DNA of 8,128 nucleotides from Clostridia bacterium (GCA_017538005.1 JAFYJR010000121.1:1-8128); one strand, 5' to 3'; shown: positions 1-5,522, counted from the first letter of the stretch. The notes: generated by a model from the letters alone, not told the origin. Translations and numbers: made by a program.

Positions 1-1
1 C

Positions 2-298
2 TTCAAGGTCACTTTGCCGTATATCAAGGCCGAGATACTTGCCGCCTTCATAATGGCATTTACGCTCTCCCTGGACGATTTCGTAATATCCTACTTCGTA
101 TCGGGTCCCGAATTCCAGACTTTACCCATCAGAATCTACTCGATGACAAAGAGGAGAGTAACGCCTGATATGTACGCACTGTCCGCGATTATCTTTGTAG
201 CAGTATTCGTGCTGCTTCTGCTCACCAATATCGCTCAGGATGAGGACTTCCGCGAAAGGTTGAAAAAACGCCGCGAGAGGAGGTCGAAGACGGCATGA
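2..298 (+). CDS. potC: Spermidine/putrescine ABC transporter permease PotC, C-terminal fragment
   Basis: This is the last 98 codons of an inner-membrane permease of a polyamine ABC importer; the gene is cut by the left window edge and reads open from base 2. The first residues (FKVTLPYI) match the end of the EAA loop that docks onto the ATPase in this permease family. The next stretch, LAAFIMAFTLSLDDFVISYFVSG, contains the LDDFVIS segment characteristic of PotC/PotI. A following SMTKRRVTPDMYALS matches the family's loop before the last membrane helix (about residues 58-80 of the fragment), and the protein ends in a basic cytoplasmic tail (RERLKKRRERRSK). The stop TGA overlaps the ATG of the next gene (ATGA, 295-298), so the two are probably translationally coupled. 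The identity as PotC rather than PotB rests on the LDDFVIS motif and on the position just before potD. Confidence 0.92.
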   Translation, partial: FKVTLPYIKAEILAAFIMAFTLSLDDFVISYFVSGPEFQTLPIRIYSMTKRRVTPDMYALSAIIFVAVFVLLLLTNIAQDEDFRERLKKRRERRSKTA

Positions 299-1527
299 AA
301 AGACTTCTGACTATACTCATAGCCTTATGCCTGGTTCTCTCGCTCACAATCCCGGCTTTCGCGGAGGAAGAGGTATATTACCTCGATGACTATGCCATCG
401 ACGAGGATTACTACAGAGACAATCCATACAAGGGTACTGTCCTTAATGTCTACAACTGGGGCGAGTACATCTCCGACGGTTCCGAGGATTCCCTCGATGT
501 AAACAAGTACTTTGAGGAACTCACCGGTATCAAGGTAAACTACACAAACTTCGACAGCAACGAGGATATGTACGCGAAAATAAAGTCCGGCGGAGCGAAC
601 TACGATGTGGTAATACCGTCTGACTACATGATTCAGCGTATGGCGGAGGAGGGGATGCTTCTTCCGCTCGACTACGACAATATCCCGAATTACAAATACA
701 TTGACGGGCAGTACAAAGGTCTTTATTTCGATGAAAAAGAGCAGTACTGTGTTCCGTACAATGTAGGATATGTCGCCCTTATCTACAACACAACAATGGT
801 AGACGAGGCCCCCGACAGCTGGACGGCACTCTGGGACCAGAAGTACGCCGGCAATATACTGATGTTCAACAATCCGCGCGACGGTTTTGCCATAGCGCAG
901 CTTATCCTCGGTCAGGATCTTAACACTACCGATCCTGCAGACTGGGCTCTCGCCTACGATAAGCTGCTCGAGCAGAAACCCGTTGTCCGCGCGTATGTCA
1001 TGGATGAGATCTTCAACATAATGGAGAGCGGCGCCGCGGCCCTGGCACCGTACTATGTCGGAGACTATCTCACCATGCACGACAACAATGAAGACCTCGC
1101 CATTGCCTTCCCGAAGGAAGGCGCGAACATCTTCATTGACGCCATGTGCATACCCAACACGTGCCAGAACAAGGGCGCCGCCGAACTCTACATAAACTTC
1201 ATGGAAGAGCCGGAAATAGCCCTTGCGAACGCTGAATACATCTGTTACGCGACACCCAATACCATCGTCCGCAACCTGGATGAGTACTCCTACAGGGACG
1301 ATGATGTCCTTTATCCTGACGAATCTGTCACCGCAAACTACCAGTATTTCTATAATCTTCCGTCCGACATCCAGACCCTGATGAGCAACTACTGGTCAGA
1401 TCTCAAAGTGGACGGCAACTCAAACGCTTCAACTTACATAGGCATAGGCGTCTTTGTCGCAGCAGCAGCCGCTTACGGCATTTACAGAATCATAAAAAAG
1501 AAGCGCAGAGAAAAGTACTACGACTGA
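295..1527 (+). CDS. potD: Polyamine ABC transporter substrate-binding protein PotD, with C-terminal membrane anchor
   Basis: 410 residues; extracytoplasmic receptor that should deliver spermidine/putrescine to the permease encoded just upstream. The start is the ATG overlapping the potC stop, with AGGAGG at 278-283. Residues 1-23 are a Sec signal peptide ending PAFA; there is no lipobox. An acidic, Tyr-rich linker (about 24-46) precedes the family core: NVYNWGEYI (51-59), matching the NWxEY polyamine-site segment of E. coli PotD, then IPSDY, a WTALWDQKYAGNI segment, and IFIDAM with Asp282 at the place of E. coli PotD Asp257. The ligand-site Trp229 and Trp255 of E. coli appear replaced by Tyr and Phe, so aromatic character is kept (hand alignment from memory). 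Unusually, residues 381-398 form a hydrophobic Ala/Gly-rich helix followed by IIKKKRREK, predicting a C-terminal membrane anchor instead of a lipid. The exact substrate is inferred. No terminator is visible after the stop, so transcripts may read into the tRNA gene. Confidence 0.93.
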   Translation: MKRLLTILIALCLVLSLTIPAFAEEEVYYLDDYAIDEDYYRDNPYKGTVLNVYNWGEYISDGSEDSLDVNKYFEELTGIKVNYTNFDSNEDMYAKIKSGGANYDVVIPSDYMIQRMAEEGMLLPLDYDNIPNYKYIDGQYKGLYFDEKEQYCVPYNVGYVALIYNTTMVDEAPDSWTALWDQKYAGNILMFNNPRDGFAIAQLILGQDLNTTDPADWALAYDKLLEQKPVVRAYVMDEIFNIMESGAAALAPYYVGDYLTMHDNNEDLAIAFPKEGANIFIDAMCIPNTCQNKGAAELYINFMEEPEIALANAEYICYATPNTIVRNLDEYSYRDDDVLYPDESVTANYQYFYNLPSDIQTLMSNYWSDLKVDGNSNASTYIGIGVFVAAAAAYGIYRIIKKKRREKYYD

Positions 1528-1551
1528 CAAACAATATATAATAAATAATTA

Positions 1552-1580
1552 TTGACAAGGCAAAACTGCTTTGCTATAAT
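1552..1580 (+). promoter_or_regulatory. Consensus sigma-A promoter for tRNA-Leu(GAG)
   Basis: TTGACA (1552-1557) and TATAAT (1575-1580) are both perfect consensus hexamers with an ideal 17-bp spacer. Transcription would start near 1587, leaving about 33 nt of 5' leader before the mature tRNA. An imperfect dyad covers it: AATTATT (1547-1553) with AATAATT (1578-1584), and GCAAA (1560-1564) with TTTGC (1570-1574). This is probably coincidental given the AT-rich sequence. Confidence 0.88.
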
Positions 1581-1619
1581 AATTTCCGTTGCGCGAGGGG
1601 ATTACTCCACGCGTGGCAT

Positions 1620-1704
1620 GCGAGAGTGGCGGAATCGGCAGACGCGCACGTTTGAGGGGCGTGTGGGGCGACTCGTACGGGTTCAAGTCCCGTCTCTCGC
1701 ACCA
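1620..1704 (+). tRNA. tRNA-Leu (anticodon GAG)
   Basis: An 85-nt class II tRNA with encoded CCA (1702-1704) and discriminator A1701. The acceptor arms GCGAGAG (1620-1626) and CTCTCGC (1694-1700) pair perfectly. The anticodon stem CACGT/GCGTG encloses loop TTGAGGG, giving anticodon GAG at 1654-1656, which reads CUC and CUU leucine codons. The T arm is ACGGG-TTCAAGT-CCCGT. A long variable arm between the anticodon and T arms is the class II signature shared by Leu, Ser and Tyr tRNAs; the anticodon fixes it as Leu. It has its own promoter and terminator. Confidence 0.97.
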
Positions 1705-1740
1705 AAAAGACCGGGTTGTATGACCCGGTCTTTTGCTTTA
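1705..1740 (+). terminator. Intrinsic terminator after tRNA-Leu(GAG)
   Basis: GACCGGGT (1709-1716) pairs perfectly with ACCCGGTC (1723-1730) around a 6-nt loop, extended by AAAA/TTTT at the base. It is followed by a T-run (1731-1734) and an AT-rich tail. It begins directly after the CCA end. Confidence 0.93.
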
Positions 1741-1744
1741 TAAT
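1716..1744 (+). promoter_or_regulatory. Putative lipoprotein-gene promoter nested in the tRNA terminator
   Basis: A perfect TATAAT at 1739-1744 lies 17 bp downstream of TTGTAT at 1716-1721, a weak -35 match (3 of 6). The -35 falls in the terminator hairpin and the -10 just after the T-run. Predicted start near 1751 would give a 5' leader of about 30 nt, with AGGAGG at 1769-1774. Only about 45 bp separate the terminator from the next start codon, so a promoter here or read-through is needed to express the downstream gene. Confidence 0.5.
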
Positions 1745-1781
1745 TAAATCGGCATTTATCATAAATTCAGGAGGTACCGGT

Positions 1782-2699
1782 ATGAAGAAAAACTTCAGAT
1801 CAATTATCGCAATTCTCTTCTGTGTTGTTCTTATTCTTACCATGTTTACCGCGTGCGGAGATAAGAAAACCAAAGGAAACCCGAAAAACGGAAAGACGGA
1901 AGAAGCAGTTGTTGACGCTGAGTTCATTGACCGTTACTGCGGCGACTGGAACGGCTGCGTGAAGTTCACGGACTGCACGGGCAAGTACGAGGACTGGAAC
2001 GATGAAATCGTTGCTGCCATTGCCAGAATCAATGTCGACAAGGACGGCAACCTCACTCCGTTTATCGGTCTCTTTGTTGAGGACACACCGTTTGTTGACC
2101 TCAAGGCAAAGGCCACCGCTGACAAAAAGATTACTCTGACAGGAAAATGGGCTGATGCCGATATCGGCGAAGTAAGCCTCTACGAATCAGGCGGAACTCT
2201 TTCAACTACCGTAACAGTTGAAAAGGAGAAGGGTAACCTCACACTGGTTTTCAATTTCAGAAGACTTGACGATGAGGGCTGGACCGATGAGGATCCCTGC
2301 TTCTCAACAGGTCAGATTGAGTACTGCAAGGGCAAGACATTTGACGAGCTCGCTGAGATTATCGGTTATTCCAAGAGTGATTATCCCGAAGCATCAGTCG
2401 TTGCACCCTCAGCAGATACAACAAAGGCAGCTGATGACGGCAAAAAGTCATCCGGCGGTTCCATAGTAGGCGAGTGGACCTATGTCTTTGGCGACTATGT
2501 CTACAAGTTCGACAAGGACGGCAAGGGTTCCTATACGGCGGGCTCAACCGTTATGAACTTCACTTACACAGACAACGGTGACTCCGTTGAGATTCTTTAC
2601 GACGGCAACACCGTAGCCAGCACATACAAGTACAGGATTGACGGCGACAAGCTCTTCATCGAAGACAGCTTCGGTGAGGAAGTAGAGTACAAGAGATAA
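1782..2699 (+). CDS. Secreted two-domain lipoprotein of unknown function
   Basis: 305 residues. The ATG at 1782 is chosen because AGGAGG (1769-1774) sits 7 nt upstream and the signal peptide begins there; the reading frame stays open upstream across the terminator but without support. Residues 1-25 (MKKNFRSIIAI...MFTAC) form a lipoprotein signal with lipid-attachment Cys25 followed by Gly-Asp, so the protein should be anchored on the outer face of the membrane. Residues about 48-200 are a beta-rich, Gly/Asp-containing domain beginning RYCGDWNG. A Ser/Ala/Thr/Lys linker (about 205-225) leads to a C-terminal domain (226-305) beginning VGEWTYVF, with FDKDGKGSYTAGSTVMNFTYT and a final IDGDKLFIEDSFGEEVEYKR. 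That pattern resembles the small lipocalin-like repeat domain (DUF5640-type, from memory) found in many clostridial lipoproteins. No catalytic motif is visible and no function should be assumed. It is monocistronic between two tRNA-Leu genes. Confidence 0.85.
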   Translation: MKKNFRSIIAILFCVVLILTMFTACGDKKTKGNPKNGKTEEAVVDAEFIDRYCGDWNGCVKFTDCTGKYEDWNDEIVAAIARINVDKDGNLTPFIGLFVEDTPFVDLKAKATADKKITLTGKWADADIGEVSLYESGGTLSTTVTVEKEKGNLTLVFNFRRLDDEGWTDEDPCFSTGQIEYCKGKTFDELAEIIGYSKSDYPEASVVAPSADTTKAADDGKKSSGGSIVGEWTYVFGDYVYKFDKDGKGSYTAGSTVMNFTYTDNGDSVEILYDGNTVASTYKYRIDGDKLFIEDSFGEEVEYKR

Positions 2700-2712
2700 C
2701 CCAAAATAATGT

Positions 2713-2741
2713 TTGAAACGCCGCCGGTTATATGTTATAAT
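2713..2741 (+). promoter_or_regulatory. Sigma-A promoter for tRNA-Leu(CAG), extended -10
   Basis: TTGAAA (2713-2718), a 17-bp spacer, and TATAAT (2736-2741) preceded by TG at 2733-2734, which makes an extended -10. Transcription would start near 2748, only about 9 nt before the mature tRNA. The -10 and the spacer lie inside a long dyad. Confidence 0.85.
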
Positions 2742-2751
2742 CGGTGGCGTT
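2717..2751 (+). repeat. 16-bp inverted repeat (hairpin) overlapping a tRNA promoter
   Basis: Arms 2717-2732 and 2736-2751 pair along their whole length, with two G-U wobbles and a 3-nt TGT loop; the GC-rich base is AACGCC...GGCGTT and the top is AT-rich. It begins 18 nt after the lipoprotein stop codon, so it may work as that gene's 3' hairpin. The following bases, CTTACG, are a poor U-tract. The right arm contains the tRNA promoter's -10 element. Confidence 0.7.
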
Positions 2752-2756
2752 CTTAC

Positions 2757-2841
2757 GCAGGAGTGGCGGAATAGGCAGACGCGCAGGTTTCAGGTACCTG
2801 TTGTTAACGCAGTGTGGGTTCAAGTCCCATCTCCTGCACCA
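2757..2841 (+). tRNA. tRNA-Leu (anticodon CAG)
   Basis: An 85-nt class II tRNA with encoded CCA (2839-2841) and discriminator A2838. Acceptor arms GCAGGAG (2757-2763) and CTCCTGC (2831-2837) pair perfectly. The anticodon stem CAGGT/ACCTG encloses TTCAGGT, giving anticodon CAG at 2791-2793, which reads the CUG leucine codon. The T arm is GTGGG-TTCAAGT-CCCAT, and a long variable arm precedes it. Its 5' half is nearly identical to that of the tRNA-Leu(GAG) gene 1.1 kb upstream, so the two are likely paralogues. Confidence 0.97.
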
Positions 2842-2842
2842 G

Positions 2843-2875
2843 AGCCCCGTATTTTTACGGGGCTTTTTATTTTTT
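2843..2875 (+). terminator. Intrinsic terminator after tRNA-Leu(CAG)
   Basis: AGCCCCGT (2843-2850) pairs perfectly with ACGGGGCT (2857-2864) around loop ATTTTT. It is followed by a long T-rich tail (TTTTATTTTTT, from 2865). It starts one base after the tRNA CCA. Confidence 0.95.
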
Positions 2876-2885
2876 GTCAAATCGC

Positions 2886-2898
2886 AAGGTGATACCTT
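2886..2898. promoter_or_regulatory. Small dyad AAGGT-GAT-ACCTT upstream of the uraA promoter
   Basis: A perfect 5-bp inverted repeat with a 3-bp centre. It shares the core GT-N-AT-AC with the palindrome at 2969-2985 (GTGATAC against GTCATAC). It may be an operator site for the same regulator, but it is short enough to be chance. Confidence 0.3.
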
Positions 2899-2923
2899 TA
2901 CAGTGTTTTGTTTATTATGACAA

Positions 2924-2952
2924 TTTACACACACTATATATTGTGGTAAGAT
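2924..2952 (+). promoter_or_regulatory. Putative uraA promoter, extended -10
   Basis: TTTACA (2924-2929, 5 of 6 to consensus), a 17-bp spacer, and TAAGAT (2947-2952, 4 of 6) preceded by TGG (2944-2946), giving an extended -10. Transcription would start near 2959, leaving about 47 nt of leader. The spacer itself holds an imperfect dyad, CACTATATATTGTG (2932-2945). Confidence 0.65.
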
Positions 2953-2975
2953 AATCGAAATAAAATATATATTGT
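2935..2975. repeat. 10-bp direct repeat TATATATTGT in the uraA leader
   Basis: The decamer occurs at 2935-2944 (promoter spacer) and at 2966-2975 (left arm of the leader palindrome). The copies are 31 bp apart start to start, close to three helical turns, so proteins bound at both would sit on the same DNA face. AT-rich sequence raises the chance of coincidence. Confidence 0.4.
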
Positions 2976-2985
2976 CATACAATAT
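2969..2985. promoter_or_regulatory. Perfect palindrome ATATTGT-CAT-ACAATAT in the uraA leader, possible operator
   Basis: Two perfect 7-bp arms flank a 3-bp centre. It lies just after the predicted transcription start and 6 bp before the ribosome binding site (AAGGAG, 2992-2997), a position suited to repression. The core TTGTCATACAA fits TNGTNNNACNA, the consensus I recall for GntR-family (FadR subgroup) operators. That family assignment is inference, and no regulator gene lies in the window. Confidence 0.5.
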
Positions 2986-3005
2986 TTAAATAAGGAGAGA
3001 TAGAA

Positions 3006-4403
3006 ATGTCAGAAAATGCACCCATCCGTGACGCGAAGACGCTCGGAACACCGAAGGTAATTATCCTCGGTCTCCAGCACATGTTCGCAATGTTCGGCGC
3101 GACAGTACTCGTACCGATCATCACAGGCCTCAGTGTTTCAACAACACTTCTCTGCGCCGGCCTCGGAACATTACTCTTCCACCTCATCACTAAGAGAAAG
3201 GTTCCCGCTTTCCTCGGTTCATCATTCGCTTTCCTCGGCGGTTACGCAGCCATTGCTCCGGCTGAGGGCGCAGGCGGTATGACCCAGGCACAGCTTCTGC
3301 CTTACGCATGCCTCGGCGTTGCGTGCGCAGGTCTTCTTTACTTCGTTCTTGCCGGCTGTATCAAAGCCGTAGGCGTAAACAAAGTAATGAAGTACTTCCC
3401 GCCGGTAGTTACAGGCCCCATCATCATCGCGATAGGACTTGGCCTTGCCGGTTCCGCCATCAGCAACTGCCAGACAGACTGGCTCGTAGCTTTGGTTGCT
3501 CTCGCTGTTGTTATCGTATTCAACATCTGGGGCAAAGGCATGATGAAGATTATCCCGATCATCCTCGGTGTTGTCGCTTCCTACATTGTCGCTGTTTTCC
3601 GTCACGATGTAGACTTCACACCCATCAAGGACGCAGCGTGGATCGGCTTCCCGATCAAGGGCGCCGCAACCGTATTCGGCGGTGTTGACTTCTCAAACAA
3701 GTCACTCGTAATCAGCGCCATTATCGCCATCGTTCCCATAGCTCTCGCTACAATGATGGAACACATCGGTGATATCTCCGCTATCTCCGCCACAACAGGC
3801 GAGAACTACATCAAGGATCCCGGTCTCCACAGAACACTCATGGGCGACGGTCTTGCAACAACTCTCGCTTCGCTCTTCGGCGGTCCCGCAAACACCACAT
3901 ACGGTGAGAACACAGGCGTTCTCGTTCTGACAAAGGTTTACGATCCGATGGTTATCCGTCTCGCGGCCTGCTTCGCGGCATTCCTTTCATTCTGCCCGAA
4001 GTTTGCGGCAATTATCGAAACCATCCCGGCCTCAACAATAGGCGGTATCTCATTCGTCCTTTACGGTATGATTTCCGCAGCCGGTGTTCGTAACATCGTT
4101 GACTCAAGAGTTGATTTCACAAACAACAGAAACCTCATAGTTGCAGCCGTTATACTTGTTACATCTCTCGGTCTCACAGGCGGCGCTTCATTCGCAATCG
4201 GTTCTGTTACAATCACACTCTCAGCTCTCGCAGTAGCATCTCTCGCAGGTATTATCCTCAACGCAGTCCTTCCGGGTAAGGATTTCGACTTCGAAGAGGA
4301 TTCTCCCATAGACACGGGTGCATCTCTCTCATCTTCGGCAAATGCCAAAGATGTCCAAAAGACAAAGAAAGCAGCAGCAAAGGAAGCAGCTGCCGAAGAT
4401 TAA
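3006..4403 (+). CDS. uraA: Uracil permease (NCS2 family)
   Basis: 465 residues; a membrane proton symporter importing uracil for salvage, also called PyrP in Firmicutes. The ATG at 3006 follows AAGGAG (2992-2997) by 8 nt. The family N-terminus LGLQHMFAMFGATVLVPIITGL (about 21-42) is clear, followed by about 14 hydrophobic helices. MEHIGD (251-256) matches the helix-8 segment holding UraA Glu241, here Glu252; the position of UraA His245 is Asp256. KDPGLHRTLMGDGLATTLA and NTTYGENTGV follow, with Glu301 equivalent to UraA Glu290. TTYGEN marks the uracil subgroup; xanthine/urate members have a QNxG-type motif instead. The last 45 or so residues are a hydrophilic tail, first acidic, then Ser-rich and Lys/Ala-rich (KTKKAAAKEAAAED), longer than in E. 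coli UraA. A terminator follows the stop. The neighbouring pyrC and carB support a pyrimidine role. Confidence 0.95.
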   Translation: MSENAPIRDAKTLGTPKVIILGLQHMFAMFGATVLVPIITGLSVSTTLLCAGLGTLLFHLITKRKVPAFLGSSFAFLGGYAAIAPAEGAGGMTQAQLLPYACLGVACAGLLYFVLAGCIKAVGVNKVMKYFPPVVTGPIIIAIGLGLAGSAISNCQTDWLVALVALAVVIVFNIWGKGMMKIIPIILGVVASYIVAVFRHDVDFTPIKDAAWIGFPIKGAATVFGGVDFSNKSLVISAIIAIVPIALATMMEHIGDISAISATTGENYIKDPGLHRTLMGDGLATTLASLFGGPANTTYGENTGVLVLTKVYDPMVIRLAACFAAFLSFCPKFAAIIETIPASTIGGISFVLYGMISAAGVRNIVDSRVDFTNNRNLIVAAVILVTSLGLTGGASFAIGSVTITLSALAVASLAGIILNAVLPGKDFDFEEDSPIDTGASLSSSANAKDVQKTKKAAAKEAAAED

Positions 4404-4415
4404 GTTTTATATATC

Positions 4416-4445
4416 GGAGCACCTCAGCAATGAGGTGCTCCTTTT
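4416..4445 (+). terminator. Intrinsic terminator between uraA and pyrC
   Basis: GGAGCACCTC (4416-4425) pairs perfectly with GAGGTGCTCC (4432-4441). An extra A-T pair closes a GCAA (GNRA-type) tetraloop, and TTTT follows (4442-4445). It lies 12 nt after the uraA stop and 21 nt before the pyrC ATG. No clear promoter lies between it and pyrC, so it may set a lower level of pyrC-carB expression by partial read-through, or act as a regulated attenuator. No PyrR-binding sequence was recognised. Confidence 0.9.
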
Positions 4446-4466
4446 GAAAAACTTCGGAGGTACGGT

Positions 4467-5522
4467 ATGGCTTTTCCCGTATTAAACGGAATGACAAAAC
4501 TGCCGGGGCTTTGTGATGTGCATGTGCACTTTCGCGAGCCCGGGTTTTCGTATAAAGAAACGATAAGGACGGGCTCGCTTGCGGCAAAAGCCGGAGGCTT
4601 TACCGCCGTGTGCGCCATGCCCAACTTAAGCCCCGTGCCTGACAGCGTCGAACACATAAAACTTGAACAGGACATTATTGACAGAGACGCCTGCATTGGT
4701 GTTTATCCCTATGCCGCAATAAGCGTAGGTCAAGAGGGCAAGGTACTTTCAGATATTGAAGGCCTTGCGCCTTTATGTATAGCTTTCTCTGACGACGGAC
4801 ACGGCGTTTCCGACGACGGTCTGATGAGAGAGGCCATGCAGCGGGTAAAGGCCACAGGGAAGCTTATAGCGGCCCACTGTGAACTTTATCCGGGTGACTT
4901 CTCACCGGAGTCGGAATGGAAAGAGATAGAGCGCGACGTAAAACTCGCCGCGGCCACAGGCTGCAGATACCATGTCTGCCATATCTCAACAAAAGAGAGC
5001 GTTGCGATAATCCGTGATGCGAAAAAATCCGGCGTGGACATAACATGCGAAACCGCGCCGCACTATCTGACGCTCTGTGACAGAGACGTAAAAGACGAAG
5101 GCAGATTCAAGATGAATCCGCCGCTTCGCACTGAAAAGGACAAAGACGCGCTGATACTCGGCGTGATTGACGGCACAATAGATATGGTTGCCACAGATCA
5201 TGCGCCGCACAGCGCGGAAGAAAAGTCCAAAGGTTTTGCAGGCAGTTTAAACGGAATAGTCGGTCTGGAGATCGCATTCCCGCTGCTCTACACAAAACTC
5301 GTTAAAACACAGATTATTACGCCGGAGAGACTCGTTGATCTTATGAGCACGAATCCCAGACAGCGTTTTGATATACCCCTCGGTGATGACTTTACTCTCT
5401 GGGATCTTGATGAGGAATTCATCGTCGACCCTTCAAAGTTTTTATCGATGGGAAGAGCTACACCGTTTGAGGGAGAAAAGCTCTGCGGTGTTCTCAAAGA
5501 AACATATTATTCAGGAATCTGA
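4467..5522 (+). CDS. pyrC: Dihydroorotase, short form
   Basis: 351 residues; zinc amidohydrolase that interconverts carbamoyl-aspartate and dihydroorotate, the third step of UMP synthesis, in the cytoplasm. GGAGG (4456-4460) lies 6 nt before the ATG, and an in-frame stop at 4431-4433 rules out a longer start. Metal ligands of the class I enzyme are visible: DVHVHFREPG (His19, His21), FSDDGHG (Asp109, where other classes use a carbamylated Lys), HCE (His137), CHIST (His172) and ATDHAPH (Asp244). MNPPLR is the substrate-binding segment. The usual class I enzyme is about 420-430 residues. Here the N-terminal strand domain of about 45 residues is missing and the C-terminus also stops early, so the barrel has largely lost its beta-sandwich partner. 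All catalytic residues remain, so I expect it to be active. It is followed 11 nt later by carB and is probably co-transcribed with it. Confidence 0.95.
   Translation: MAFPVLNGMTKLPGLCDVHVHFREPGFSYKETIRTGSLAAKAGGFTAVCAMPNLSPVPDSVEHIKLEQDIIDRDACIGVYPYAAISVGQEGKVLSDIEGLAPLCIAFSDDGHGVSDDGLMREAMQRVKATGKLIAAHCELYPGDFSPESEWKEIERDVKLAAATGCRYHVCHISTKESVAIIRDAKKSGVDITCETAPHYLTLCDRDVKDEGRFKMNPPLRTEKDKDALILGVIDGTIDMVATDHAPHSAEEKSKGFAGSLNGIVGLEIAFPLLYTKLVKTQIITPERLVDLMSTNPRQRFDIPLGDDFTLWDLDEEFIVDPSKFLSMGRATPFEGEKLCGVLKETYYSGI

Noticed and set aside
328..330. Cys12 of PotD as a lipid-attachment cysteine
   Set aside because: It lies in the middle of the hydrophobic core of the signal peptide, with Leu at -1, and does not fit a lipobox; the PAFA site at residue 23 is the expected cleavage point.
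325..1080. A 251-codon open frame on the minus strand opposite potD
   Set aside because: It mirrors the codon structure of potD, has no ribosome binding site, and its translation shows no family motif; potD is plainly the real gene.
1528..1551. Possible potD terminator in the gap before the tRNA promoter
   Set aside because: The stretch is AT-rich, with no GC-rich stem and T-run; the nearest real terminator is after the tRNA.
1552..1743. Short plus-strand frame across the tRNA-Leu(GAG) region
   Set aside because: It begins in the -35 hexamer and runs through the tRNA and its terminator, so it is non-coding.
1716..1781. Longer N-terminus for the lipoprotein, beginning in the tRNA terminator
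   Set aside because: The signal peptide and AGGAGG both point to the ATG at 1782; the upstream part is terminator sequence with no ribosome binding site.
1620..2841. tRNA-Leu genes as integration (att) sites for a mobile element
   Set aside because: No integrase, no partial tRNA 3' end repeat at the far side and no mobility gene; both tRNAs are intact with their own promoters and terminators.
3222..3605. Minus-strand and shifted plus-strand frames within uraA, and similar frames within pyrC and carB
   Set aside because: They overlap strongly supported genes, have low-complexity or motif-free translations, and lack ribosome binding sites.
4404..4466. PyrR-binding attenuator before pyrC
   Set aside because: The hairpin is a plain terminator; I could not find the conserved PyrR-binding loop sequence or an evident competing antiterminator.
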